Shown here one piece after another: positions 50,027 to 58,297 of a stretch of 64,000 bases of DNA (its first letter is position 1; each line of letters begins with the position of its first letter). Source of the stretch: Pseudorhodoferax sp032153935 (GTDB lineage: Bacteria > Pseudomonadota > Gammaproteobacteria > Burkholderiales > Burkholderiaceae_C); assembly GCF_964253035.1 (NCBI RefSeq), contig NZ_CAXUQL020000002.1:186001-250000 (forward strand), written 5' to 3'. The notes beneath the pieces are model-generated. The model did not search any database. It saw nothing but the letters and a program-made list of their open reading frames with translations, and was not told the origin of the DNA. A program made the translations under genes and the position numbers.

Positions 50027-50182
50027 ATGGAAGAAATGAGTCTCGCTCTGCGCGTGGTGCTCGGATTGGCGGTGATGTCGGTCCCAGTCGGATTGGTTGT
50101 CCAAGCCGTGTTGGCCCTCAGACGGGCCGACAGGGAAATGGACGAAGTGTCGAAGCAGCTTTGGGGTGATGTTCGCTCCTGA
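50027..50182 (+). CDS. Very small membrane protein
   Basis: A 51-residue frame starts MEEMSLALRVVLGL with AAGGGA upstream. One TM helix (about 7-31, LRVVLGLAVMSVPVGLVVQAVLA with the flanks) is followed by a charged helix (RRADREMDEVSKQLW). It lies 24 bases after the preceding gene and just before a strong terminator, so it is likely co-transcribed. Confidence 0.55.
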   Translation: MEEMSLALRVVLGLAVMSVPVGLVVQAVLALRRADREMDEVSKQLWGDVRS

Positions 50183-50208
50183 GCAGCGTTGAGATCGTTG
50201 ATCTCGGG

Positions 50209-50240
50209 AAAGCCCTGTGCCTCAAGCACAGGGCTTTTTT
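50209..50240 (+). terminator. Strong intrinsic terminator
   Basis: AAAGCCCTGTGC-CTCAA-GCACAGGGCTTT is a perfect 12-pair stem followed by TTT. It ends the plus-strand cargo transcript and, since the complement also ends in T, may stop the convergent thermonuclease transcript. Confidence 0.92.
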
Positions 50241-50334
50241 GTTTGCCGCTCACTCGACTGACCCCCAGCGGGGCAGGGCGCCATCGGCGAACCGAGCCAA
50301 ACCCAGCTTCCGCCAGTTCCGCCGATGCTTGGTT

Positions 50335-50925
50335 TCAGGGCCTGGCGCGCCGCCAGTCCCACGGCGGCGTTGGATCGGCGTCGCGCCATAGCCCTGCGCG
50401 CCTCGCCCGTGCCTCCTGCTCGGCGAATTCGTACTGCCCGCGCGCCTCGGGCGCTTGTTCCCGTGCATAGGCCCTGTACCACCACGCCATGCCCTGCGTG
50501 ATCATTGCGAGGCCCGCATCGAGCGTCTTCGGTCCGTTGGTCGCGGCATCGGGCGCCACCCAGACGTTGCACACGCTGCGGCTGTACCGGTCGGTCTTCT
50601 GGCAATCCAGCCGGGCCCAACGCTGGAACGTCAGCGTGGCCAGCGCTTGGCGCGCACGCTCACCGTGGGCCTGCCGCTTCTCGGGCGCGTCGATGCCCGA
50701 CAGCCGCACCTTGACCTGCTGGTAGTTCCCAGGCTCGCCACAACGGGCCGTGAGCGTGTCACCGTCGCTGACCCCTACGACAAGGCATACACGGTCCTGG
50801 GCCCACGCCTGGAGGGCTGCGCATGCCAGCACGGCGATGGCCAGGAAACGTTGGCAGGCCTTTGTCGGCGACGCCGCGCTGGTGCTGGCGCTTCCGCCAA
50901 ATTCGACTTTGTGGTGGAAGCCCAT
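50335..50925 (-). CDS. Secreted thermonuclease-family (SNase-like) protein
   Basis: The 196-residue protein has a signal peptide (about 25-42, RFLAIAVLACAALQAWAQ). SNase motifs follow: VSDGDTLTARC (about 53), VRLSGIDAPEKRQ (about 73, with Arg, Asp and Glu of the active site), then GERARQALATL and the DRYSRSVC Arg near 112. It is probably a periplasmic or secreted Ca-dependent nuclease. It is on the minus strand, convergent with the preceding cluster. The AGGA before ATG is well placed. Confidence 0.88.
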   Translation of the reverse strand: MGFHHKVEFGGSASTSAASPTKACQRFLAIAVLACAALQAWAQDRVCLVVGVSDGDTLTARCGEPGNYQQVKVRLSGIDAPEKRQAHGERARQALATLTFQRWARLDCQKTDRYSRSVCNVWVAPDAATNGPKTLDAGLAMITQGMAWWYRAYAREQAPEARGQYEFAEQEARARRAGLWRDADPTPPWDWRRARP

Positions 50926-50934
50926 GCCGAGATC

Positions 50935-51357
50935 CTATGGTCGTCTGCGTTGGACGGGCAAGCGGTGACCCGCAGTTGAGCACCTGACCCACGTCGGTCG
51001 CTCGATTGATGCGGCCACTGACGGGGAGCATGTCGCCAGCACCGGCCACGACGATGAGCGCCGCGGACGGAGCGCCCACCAGGGAAGAAGGACGCCGAGC
51101 CACACCACTGATTGGCGCCAGGTGCCAGTTGCAAGCGACAAGGCCCAGTTGATGGCCACCGGCAGTCTGCCTCGCAACATCGGCCTCGTGCGCGGTTCGA
51201 TGAACGACGAGGTGATCTTGCCTCCGAAGTTGCCGCGCTGGGCCGTGCGCACGATGCGCGCCCCAACGCCGTGCATGTTGGCGGGATCAGCCGGGCACGC
51301 AACCTGCTTGATGACCTTGCCGCGTTGGGATGATTGACACGGACGGTTCACGTCCAT
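50935..51357 (-). CDS. Weakly supported frame upstream of the nuclease
   Basis: A 140-residue frame on the minus strand ends nine bases before the nuclease start, so it would head a two-gene operon. It contains a hydrophobic stretch (QSVVWLGVLLPWWAL) but otherwise no motif, and its composition is not clearly protein-like. It could equally be non-coding leader DNA. Confidence 0.25.
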   Translation of the reverse strand: MDVNRPCQSSQRGKVIKQVACPADPANMHGVGARIVRTAQRGNFGGKITSSFIEPRTRPMLRGRLPVAINWALSLATGTWRQSVVWLGVLLPWWALRPRRSSSWPVLATCSPSVAASIERPTWVRCSTAGHRLPVQRRRP

Positions 51358-51619
51358 CGTCTATCCTGCGCAGCGCTGGGCTCATCGCCCCCTGTCCACT
51401 AGGAAGTGTGGGCTGTAGGAGATCAGGTCTCTCCCGCTCGCCCGGAGCGAAACCCGGGCGCCAATTTCTGCAGAGCGTCGAGCCACTGGATCGGCAGCCC
51501 TGCCGTCGCATCAATCTTCAGCGCCAACCGGCATCTGCCCGCATGGTGTGCGCGGAGTTGATGAGCCTTCCCTTCGGTGAGCGCATGTGGCAGCGATCGC
51601 GTTGGCAAAATGCCGCCTG
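51358..51619. other. Region without a supported gene
   Basis: Several short frames overlap here on both strands, one on the minus strand ending in LPIQWLDALQKLAPGFRSGR. It looks protein-like but has no proper start in frame. It may be a degraded gene. Confidence 0.35.
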
Positions 51620-51856
51620 ATGTCGACCTTCGAGAAGCTCTCCACCGCCGAACTCCAGCAGCTGGCCCAGGCTTGGCGCGAGAAGGCTTTGCGGGGCGTG
51701 AAGGAAGCGCGTGGCCAGGCGCACGAGCATGAGGCAGAGCTGCGTCGTCGGTTGGGACAAGGCGTCGGCCTGGCCACGCACGCAAACCTCGATCTGCGAC
51801 CGCTCGACCAACGCGAGCGGTCGAGCGCACATCGGCCCTGGTGGCGAATTTGGTAG
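51620..51856 (+). CDS. Small hypothetical helical protein
   Basis: The 78-residue protein starts MSTFEKLSTAELQQLAQAWREKA. It is helical and charged (VKEARGQAHEHEAELRRRL), suggesting a coiled coil, with a tail ending RPWWRIW. The ribosome site is poor. It ends just before the next exported protein. Confidence 0.42.
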   Translation: MSTFEKLSTAELQQLAQAWREKALRGVKEARGQAHEHEAELRRRLGQGVGLATHANLDLRPLDQRERSSAHRPWWRIW

Positions 51857-51879
51857 GGGCCCTGCGTCGGCCGCAGTAC

Positions 51880-52437
51880 ATGCGTGCATTGCGCCCGTCC
51901 GCGATGCCGTGGCTGCGCGCGGTGTGTTGCGCACTTGGAGTTGCGGCGCTCGCATTCAGTGCCGAGGCACAGGTCTACCGCTGCGGCAACACCTACAGCA
52001 ACGTGCCATGCACCGGAGCCAAGGAGGTGGACACCAGCCCGACATTGAGCTGGGGCCAGGCCAAGGGCGGCACTGAGACCTTGTACCTGTGCCAGGCCTA
52101 CGGCGGCGGCCAGTTCTGGACCCGCCAGCACTGCCGTCAGCGGGACGCCTTGGTCGAGCGCATGGAGTCGGTGCCAAGCGGCATGCCGTTCGAGCAACAG
52201 GTCGAGCTTGGACGCCAGCGCCTCGCGCAGAGCCGTCCTGAGACCGAGGCGCCGTCGCCTACCTCGCGGGGTCAGCCAACACTGGCCGCGGCCCGCGCAG
52301 GCCGTTGCAGCTACTTGGATGACCGCGTGCGCCAACTCGATGCCATGGCGCGCGCCGGCGGGCATGCCGGTTACATGGACTGGATCGCCAACGAGCGGAA
52401 AAAGACACGCGACGAGCAATTCAGGCTGCGCTGCTGA
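51880..52437 (+). CDS. Exported DUF4124-like protein
   Basis: The protein has 185 residues from ATG 51880; a GTG 51841 or ATG 51904 is possible. A signal peptide (AVCCALGVAALAFSAEAQ) is followed by the DUF4124 hallmark VYRCGNTYSNVPC. More Cys follow (YLCQAYGGG, RQHCRQRD, AGRCSYLD, FRLRC at the end). It should be periplasmic and disulfide-bonded. The function is unknown. Confidence 0.68.
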   Translation: MRALRPSAMPWLRAVCCALGVAALAFSAEAQVYRCGNTYSNVPCTGAKEVDTSPTLSWGQAKGGTETLYLCQAYGGGQFWTRQHCRQRDALVERMESVPSGMPFEQQVELGRQRLAQSRPETEAPSPTSRGQPTLAAARAGRCSYLDDRVRQLDAMARAGGHAGYMDWIANERKKTRDEQFRLRC

Positions 52438-52468
52438 CACCGGGCCAGCAGCTTGAAGCACGGCAAGG

Positions 52469-52648
52469 TCAAACCATCATGCTGCAGTACACCAGCATCG
52501 TCAGCACGATGAAGCCGAAGGGCAGAGCCCTGCGGCCCACTGGATGCGTCCGAACTGCGGCGTGCCAGCGCACGGGGCTCCAGACCCACACGCCCATGAC
52601 GGACAGCAAAGCCAGGAACGCGACAACCTGCCAGGGAAGCCAGAACAT
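52469..52648 (-). CDS. Small two-TM membrane protein
   Basis: A 59-residue frame on the minus strand starts MFWLPWQVVAFLALLSVMG, giving TM1, and ends with TM2 (FGFIVLTMLVYCSMMV). It follows the 52651 gene by two bases, so it is probably the second gene of a small operon convergent with the DUF4124-like gene. Confidence 0.55.
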   Translation of the reverse strand: MFWLPWQVVAFLALLSVMGVWVWSPVRWHAAVRTHPVGRRALPFGFIVLTMLVYCSMMV

Positions 52649-52650
52649 GC

Positions 52651-52854
52651 TTAGGCCGCGACGGGCTGCTCAGATCGCTCCATGGGCCGTGTCTCGAGAC
52701 GATGGCTCGCGACGCCGTAGGCAAGGGCAGCGTCGGCGAGTCGCGCCTTCAGGAGCCAGCGGTTCATCTGGCAGTCTTCCATCCATTCGCAGGCGAAGTT
52801 GCGGCCATCGAGAAGGGGTGCCTCGGGATTTCGCGCGATACGGATCTGCTGCAT
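52651..52854 (-). CDS. Small hypothetical protein
   Basis: The 67-residue protein starts MQQIRIARNPEAPLLDGRNFAC (the frame is open further upstream). WMEDCQMNRWLLKARLADAALAYGVASHRL follows. Two Cys are present. No family is known. It is probably transcribed with the downstream two-TM protein. Confidence 0.45.
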   Translation of the reverse strand: MQQIRIARNPEAPLLDGRNFACEWMEDCQMNRWLLKARLADAALAYGVASHRLETRPMERSEQPVAA

Positions 52855-53013
52855 GGTGCATCCAAGAGTAACAAGGCGAGCGCCTGTTGGAGTGTGCGGG
52901 AAGTCACATCGCGCGGTGGCACTCTGCGGGTCAAGGTGTACGGTCAAGCCATCTGGCCCGAACGCCACCGGGCACGCCCGCGGCATGAACGATCTGTGCC
53001 TTCCGCAGAATCA

Positions 53014-53244
53014 ATGCTGTTCTGGGAATCGAGCCCGGGAGCCAGCGCCTCCACCGTCGATACTTCAAGCAAGCGGTTTGGCATCGACGTCCCCTGCACC
53101 GCGTCTTCGCAGCCGCCAGGTGAGGGCGAATGCGTCGTCTGCACGCACAAACTAGCGGACCATGCATCCTGGCTGGCTTTGGTGGACGCAATGCGGAAAC
53201 ACCACGGAGTGCCAATCCCGATGGCTCTGCTGAGCTGGGCGTAG
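53014..53244 (+). CDS. Tentative small protein with CVVC-like motif
   Basis: A 76-residue frame from ATG 53014 contains GECVVCTHKLADHASWLALVDAMRKHHG, which has a plausible CxxC knuckle and helix. The start lacks a clear ribosome site and the upstream half is low-information. It is only tentatively coding. Confidence 0.33.
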   Translation: MLFWESSPGASASTVDTSSKRFGIDVPCTASSQPPGEGECVVCTHKLADHASWLALVDAMRKHHGVPIPMALLSWA

Positions 53245-53300
53245 ACAGGTTGCATCTGGAGGGCAAGCCTTGCGCATGCCCGCGCATGCACGATGCCTCG

Positions 53301-53660
53301 CTACGCCGCCTCGGTCGGCTTGCCGGGCAGCGTCGCCTCGAAGGACGGATGTTGCTTCCCGCGCAGTCGCAGCTTGTCGATGTTCAAGCAGGAGTCCATA
53401 CGCAAACGCAGCGCGATGTTGTTGCCGATTCCGAGCTGGTGATTCACCCAACCCACGCAATGTGCATCGTCCGTCTCGTGACAGGCCATTGCGCGCAGCG
53501 GTACGCCGGGTACAGGCAACGCACCCGGCACAGCGATTGTGTTGGCAAGTGCCCGATGCTTGGTCTCGCAGTAGCCATCCGGAATGTCGTGAGGATCGAC
53601 GTCAACTCGCCAAGGGCACTTCTCACACTGAGCGGTGCGCTTGAGTTTCCACGGCCTCAT
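53301..53660 (-). CDS. DUF6283-like Cys-rich protein
   Basis: The 119-residue protein overlaps the upstream gene as ATGA. It has QCEKCPWRVDVDP, IPDGYC and AMACHETDDAHCVGWV, a set of Cys/His residues likely to bind zinc, in the arrangement of DUF6283 family proteins found in phages and accessory regions. The C-terminal half is helical. The role is unknown. Confidence 0.7.
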   Translation of the reverse strand: MRPWKLKRTAQCEKCPWRVDVDPHDIPDGYCETKHRALANTIAVPGALPVPGVPLRAMACHETDDAHCVGWVNHQLGIGNNIALRLRMDSCLNIDKLRLRGKQHPSFEATLPGKPTEAA

Positions 53661-53935
53661 TGCAGTGCACTCCCCGTTATTGAGTAGATGATCTCGACGG
53701 CAGTCCCGTAGCTGAAACAGCCGTCGTGCGCAGCGATCTCATGGAGGTCGTGCTCCATATCCCACGCACAGTCCTCGTGATACACGAACCGGTGAAAACC
53801 AGAGGTCCCATCGTCGAGGTGACCTTCGATCACGATGCTCTCGCCAGAAATCTTCACGCCGCAATAGCAGCATGCGGTCCCGACTCTGGCACGGCAAATG
53901 AGCCTTGAAGTTTCGACAAGATGGACATCGCACAT
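53657..53935 (-). CDS. Hypothetical protein coupled to the DUF6283-like gene
   Basis: The 92-residue protein starts MCDVHLVETSRLICRARVG. It has TACCYCGVKISG, a Cys-rich knuckle, followed by HRFVYHEDCAWDMEHDL, so a zinc site of Cys and His is possible. It ends overlapping the next start by four bases. No family is recognised. Confidence 0.55.
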   Translation of the reverse strand: MCDVHLVETSRLICRARVGTACCYCGVKISGESIVIEGHLDDGTSGFHRFVYHEDCAWDMEHDLHEIAAHDGCFSYGTAVEIIYSITGSALQ

Positions 53936-54051
53936 GCGTTCATTGTGGCCGAGCAGGTAGTCGTTGCGTGCCAGCTCACGCCATCGGACACCGCCAACAA
54001 TCGTGCATTAGCATCTTGTTCTCTCGTCGAGCACATTGAAAGCCATCCAAC

Positions 54052-54642
54052 ATGAAACCCGACACGATCGCAAATATCCAGCAAGCAGGCGCATGGCTGC
54101 GCGACGCGGCCCAATCGCTGACGGAGGAAGTTTCGATTCGGCAAGCACGTGTGAGCGAAGTGCTCGCCTCTGACCCGTTCAACGCGGCCACCGATGCACA
54201 CTTCGACGACTGGAAGGCTCTCGCGCGACTGGCGCAGACCGTGACGGCCATGGAGGGCCAGCTGAGGCAGGTCTACCTCGCTGCCATGGGTGTCGGTAGC
54301 GACAAGCCTTTTGGACAGGCGCCATTGCTGGCTTCTTCTCCCGCGCCGTCGGCCGAGATCGTCGATGTCGCCGCGCGGAAGGTGAAGCGCAGCCCTCGCC
54401 CACGTCAAGCGGAGGCTGCACCAGCGGCCGAGCGCTCGCCGGGCGACTTGAAAGGCAGCGCAGCGAGGGCATACGATTTCATCAAGTCCAGAGTTTCCAA
54501 CGATGGCGTCACATATGTGGCGCGGCTCGAGATTGCGCACGGCGCCTCCATCCCAGAAGGATCTGTGGGCTTCGCCATCTCGTCGCTCAAGAACAAGGGC
54601 CTTATCGAACAAGGCGAGAGAGGCCTCTACCGCCTGGCCTAA
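54052..54642 (+). CDS. Hypothetical protein with C-terminal winged-helix-like region
   Basis: The 196-residue protein starts MKPDTIANIQQAGAWLRDAAQSL. The N-terminal half is a long helical coiled-coil-like part (about 1-90). A Pro/Ala/Arg linker follows (105-140), then about 142-196 with YDFIKSRVSNDGVTYVARLEIAHG and SVGFAISSLKNKGLIEQGERGLYRL, a winged-helix pattern. It may be a DNA-binding regulator, and it lies upstream of the R-M pair. Confidence 0.62.
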   Translation: MKPDTIANIQQAGAWLRDAAQSLTEEVSIRQARVSEVLASDPFNAATDAHFDDWKALARLAQTVTAMEGQLRQVYLAAMGVGSDKPFGQAPLLASSPAPSAEIVDVAARKVKRSPRPRQAEAAPAAERSPGDLKGSAARAYDFIKSRVSNDGVTYVARLEIAHGASIPEGSVGFAISSLKNKGLIEQGERGLYRLA

Positions 54643-55197
54643 GGTCTGCGCGTATCTCCGGATCGGCCCGCACCGTGTGGCAGGAGTCGTCGGAGAGGGC
54701 GCCGGCGCGTGCGCAAAGGGAGGGCGGTGGCAACATCGCATTGAGACCGGGCTGGCCCAGGTTGCGGATTGATTGGTGATCGCTGATCCCTGGCGCTCAG
54801 CCAGGTGCAGGGACCACCCACGTCGTCTTCGCATCCGCTAGCACGATGGTCAGCGAAGCCTACCCGCGGATGACGCAGAGATGTGCATAGCCGCCGCGCG
54901 ATAAATCTTCAGCCCATCCAGTGGTCACTCGTGTGCAGCGTTGGTCGTGTGCCGTACGGCATTCGCGACGATGCGCAGCTTAGGCGTGGTCAGCCACGCA
55001 AGGCTGGTTGCGGCCAAGGCGGCCGCGGGCGTTCGGGAATCGAAGTAGGGCCCACCTACCGCTCCAGCGCCTCGCATCTTTTTCTCCGAAGGGCAAGGCG
55101 CGCGAGAAGTCCAAGACCCGCAAACCCCCCCAGCTGCTTGGCCTGCAGGCCGTCCTGTGCTACGCGGCGCGGAGGCTACCGCAACTAGAATGCGGCC
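54643..55197. other. Non-coding stretch upstream of the R-M genes
   Basis: About 555 bases without a supported gene. Short frames are Arg/Pro-rich artefacts of high GC. A TAGAAT -10-like hexamer lies at 55186-55191, six bases before the methyltransferase GTG, suggesting the promoter of that gene. Confidence 0.4.
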
Positions 55198-56865
55198 GTG
55201 GTTTTACCAAGCTTGATTCATCCCGAAGACACGCCAAAACTGCGCAAGGAGCGCGGGGCATTCTTCACGCCGGACGGGATCACGGAGTTCGTTGCCAAGT
55301 GGGCGATCAGATCTGGTTCCGACCGCGTGTTGGAGCCCTCTGCCGGCGACGCTGCATTCCTGGTTGCGGCGGTCGCACGCCTGGCGAAGTTGCTACGCGC
55401 CCAAGGGGCCGAACCAGAAGTCGACGGAGTTGAAATTCACGCGCACAGCGCGACTGTCGCCCGCCAGCGTGTTCGTGAAGCCGGTGGTAAGGCGCGGGTG
55501 CGTCAGAGGGACTTCTTCGACTTGGCCCCCGAGCCCGTGTACGACGCGGTCATTGGCAACCCACCGTACATCCGCTATCAAAGCTTCTCAGGCGATGCCC
55601 GAGCCAAGTCGCGCCAGGCAGCCCTGCGAGGCGGCGTAGCCCTGACGGGGCTCGCGTCGAGCTGGGCTGCGTTTACGGTGCACTCTGCGCTGTTCTTGAA
55701 GCGCGGCGGACGCTTGGGCCTCGTATTGCCGGCGGAACTGCTGTCCGTCAACTACGCGGCACCGGTGCGCCAGTTCCTCTTCAAGCGCTTCCGCCAGGTG
55801 CAGTTGGTTCTCTTCGCACAGCAGGTCTTCCCGGAGGCCGAGGCGGATGTCGTCCTGTTGCTTGCGGACGGCTTCGACGAAGGCCCGGCCGGGCACGCCG
55901 TCATCCGGCAAACGAGGAATGCCGACAGTCTTCCTACTTTGGAGGAAGGCTTGGCGTGGACGCCCGCAGATCCCGCTGGCAAGTGGACGGGCAGCCTCGT
56001 GGACGGAGGAGCTCTCGACACGCTGGCCGCGCTCAAGCAGCGCGGCGAGTTTGTGCCGTTGGAATCCTGGGGTGACACGACGCTCGGAATCGTCACTGGC
56101 AACAACAAGTACTTCGCGGTCTCGCCAGCGCGCGCCAAGGAGCTCGGCCTCAAGGCCTCGGAGCTGCTGCCGCTTTCGCCACCAGGCAGCTCGCACCTGC
56201 GCGGCCTCGCGCTCACATCGCAGCTCCTTGCCGATCTAGGCAAGGATGGGCGATCAAGCCTGCTTTTCTATCCGAGGACCAAGCCATCGAAGGAAGCCGA
56301 GGCCTACATCCAGGACGGTCATCGAACCGGCGTGGACACGGCCTACAAGTGCCGAGTGCGCAAGACCTGGTATCGCGTCCCGCTCGTGCGTCCTGCGGAC
56401 ATGCTGCTGACGTGTATGAATGCGGACACGCCGCGGCTGGTCGCTAACGAGGCCGATGCTTACCATCTCAATTCAGTGCACGGCGTCTACTTCAAATACG
56501 ACGTCCGTGACATCGGCCGAGAGTTGCTCTCGCTTGCGAGCCTGAACTCCGTGACGCTCATGCACGCGGAAATGGTAGGGCGAGCCTATGGTGGCGGCAT
56601 TTTGAAACTTGAGCCGAAGGAGGCGGATCTTTGGGCCGTCCCTTCGGCCGCACTTGTGCGAGCCCGCGCCAGTGCACTTCGTTCCGCGAGCCCACGAGTT
56701 GCGCAGTCGCTGCATGACGGCGATCTGATGGGTGCGGTGGAAATTGTGGATCGTGCTTTGCTCATGGAGGGGCGTACCCTGACCCTAGAGCAGATCAAAC
56801 GAATGCGGGCAGCTCGCGCGCTGCTGGCGAACAGAAGAGAGGCCAGGTCGAACGGTGGCAACTGA
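55198..56865 (+). CDS. N6-adenine DNA methyltransferase (class I, NPPY)
   Basis: The 555-residue protein starts at GTG 55198 (MVLPSLIHPEDTPKLRKERGAFFTP). SAM-binding motif I is VLEPSAGDAAFL (about 45) and the catalytic motif IV is AVIGNPPYIRYQ (about 117-128). The C-terminal ~300 residues form a target-recognition part with SWGDTTLGIVTGNNKYFAVS. The AFFTP motif and NPPY indicate gamma-type adenine methyltransferases of type II systems. It overlaps the next gene by 11 bases, as a modification-restriction pair. There is no ribosome site, so it may be leaderless. Confidence 0.87.
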   Translation: MVLPSLIHPEDTPKLRKERGAFFTPDGITEFVAKWAIRSGSDRVLEPSAGDAAFLVAAVARLAKLLRAQGAEPEVDGVEIHAHSATVARQRVREAGGKARVRQRDFFDLAPEPVYDAVIGNPPYIRYQSFSGDARAKSRQAALRGGVALTGLASSWAAFTVHSALFLKRGGRLGLVLPAELLSVNYAAPVRQFLFKRFRQVQLVLFAQQVFPEAEADVVLLLADGFDEGPAGHAVIRQTRNADSLPTLEEGLAWTPADPAGKWTGSLVDGGALDTLAALKQRGEFVPLESWGDTTLGIVTGNNKYFAVSPARAKELGLKASELLPLSPPGSSHLRGLALTSQLLADLGKDGRSSLLFYPRTKPSKEAEAYIQDGHRTGVDTAYKCRVRKTWYRVPLVRPADMLLTCMNADTPRLVANEADAYHLNSVHGVYFKYDVRDIGRELLSLASLNSVTLMHAEMVGRAYGGGILKLEPKEADLWAVPSAALVRARASALRSASPRVAQSLHDGDLMGAVEIVDRALLMEGRTLTLEQIKRMRAARALLANRREARSNGGN

Positions 56866-57865
56866 GAGAACCGCCAAGGCGAAGGCGTGGGCCCTTTTTG
56901 ATCGCATCGTTGAGCGCGCAGCTCCAGGCGGGGAGCACACCACACCCTGGGCGAAAGGCATCGACGGCAAGCGCCAGTACAAGCCAGACTACGAGACGCT
57001 GTGTTTGCTTCTCGGCGTGCCCCTTTGGCTGAAGGCGAACACGCAATCTGGCGTTCCGGCCCTTGCGCTCGATGTATGGCTCAGCTACGAATTGCGGCGT
57101 GCCGGCTTCGGTACAGACCAAACTTGGCCGCGGCCGCAGCACCCAAGAATTCTTCCTGCGGCAGTGGCCAAGCTGCTCGATGCACTGCCCAGGAAAGAGG
57201 CCGCGTCGATCAGAGATCTGATCAGCAAAGAAGGCGCCATCACGGGCGTCACATCGGCAAGCGCCAAGATCCTGGGGAAGAACTACCTCAAGCAGGTCGA
57301 CGTCATCATCACCGACTGGTCGACTGGCCCTGAGCTTCTGATCTCGACCAAGCGCATGGACTCGTCGTTCGGCAAGAATGCGCCGAACCGCGTCGAGGAG
57401 TCCTATGGTGACGCGAAGAATCTGCGCCTCCGGCACCCGCAAGCCGCCCTCGGCTTCGTTTTCGGGCTCAGCGCGAACGCTCTTACCGAGGAGCCAAGCA
57501 CAGCTGAGTGGCTGTTCGACCTGCTGACCAAGCTTGGCCAGGAAGACGACGCCTACCATGCCACTGGGCTCATCTTGATGGAGTATTCCGGTGGCGGCGT
57601 CGTCGAAGATGGCGAAGAGCGGGAAGAGAAGATCCCGGAGGAGCCCGGCGTTGAACCGCAGAATGACGTCGTACCTGACACCGATGGCGACCAGGAGAAG
57701 ACGATCGCCAGGCTGCCCAAAGTGAATATCCGGTTGGACGCCACGCCCGACGAGCTGAATCCAGGTCGCTTTCTCGCAGCGATGGTCGACCGCGTGCTCG
57801 GTACGACGCCCGTGACTATGCATAAGGAAGCGCGCAAACGTCGCGCTGATGCCGCGCAGCTCTGA
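56855..57865 (+). CDS. Candidate type II restriction endonuclease
   Basis: The 336-residue protein overlaps the methyltransferase by 11 bases. About residues 148-170 contain VDVIITDWSTGPELLISTKRM, a PD-(D/E)xK-like arrangement: Asp, strand, then a second strand ending in S-T-K. KNAPNRVEESYGDAKNLRLRHP follows, a pattern I associate with restriction-like nucleases. The acidic low-complexity stretch (about 250-285) is odd. The partner methyltransferase supports an R-M role, but the specificity is unknown. Confidence 0.7.
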   Translation: MATERTAKAKAWALFDRIVERAAPGGEHTTPWAKGIDGKRQYKPDYETLCLLLGVPLWLKANTQSGVPALALDVWLSYELRRAGFGTDQTWPRPQHPRILPAAVAKLLDALPRKEAASIRDLISKEGAITGVTSASAKILGKNYLKQVDVIITDWSTGPELLISTKRMDSSFGKNAPNRVEESYGDAKNLRLRHPQAALGFVFGLSANALTEEPSTAEWLFDLLTKLGQEDDAYHATGLILMEYSGGGVVEDGEEREEKIPEEPGVEPQNDVVPDTDGDQEKTIARLPKVNIRLDATPDELNPGRFLAAMVDRVLGTTPVTMHKEARKRRADAAQL

Positions 57866-58297
57866 GGATCCACCGGTTACCGTTGCTTGGACTAGGCCCG
57901 AGAAATCGAGCTGCAGCGGTGTCGAGGCCGGAGACGCCTTGCCTCAAAAGGGGCCTTGCATAACTGCAAACCATCAGGACAGAGTCGCCCAACAGCCGGC
58001 GCACCTTCATGGCTCGCTTTGACACAGGTCGGTCAAGTTCTGTCCTCCTCCATTGCGCGGCGCTCATCCTGGAATCAGCCGCAGGCCCTTCGGCCGACCG
58101 ACATAGCGAGTGCTGTGTTGAGTAAGCAGGCCACCCAGGCGTCCAACTTTCCGGCAACCCTATAGTGTGCCACTGGACAGCCAGGCTACATCGCTTCTAA
58201 GGCTCCCGAACTAGCACCCGCTCCCAATGTCCGCAAGACTGTTCGCGAATACCTTCGATTCCTGTCCGTTATCTTAGATATTCTCCGCCGTGCGCAA
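57866..58297. other. Intergenic region, mixed composition
   Basis: About 430 bases without a supported gene. A minus-strand frame with DRPVSKRAMKVRRLLGDS looks faintly protein-like and may be a remnant. Base composition drops from high to lower GC near 58200, marking the edge of the following island. Confidence 0.4.

Noticed and set aside
52702..53013. 5' part of a plus-strand frame (52702-53244)
   Set aside because: Antisense to the better supported 52651-52854 gene and low-information. Only the C-terminal CVVC part was kept as tentative.
54883..55188. Arg-rich 101-residue frame upstream of the methyltransferase
   Set aside because: Composition is that of random high-GC sequence. No ribosome site or motif.
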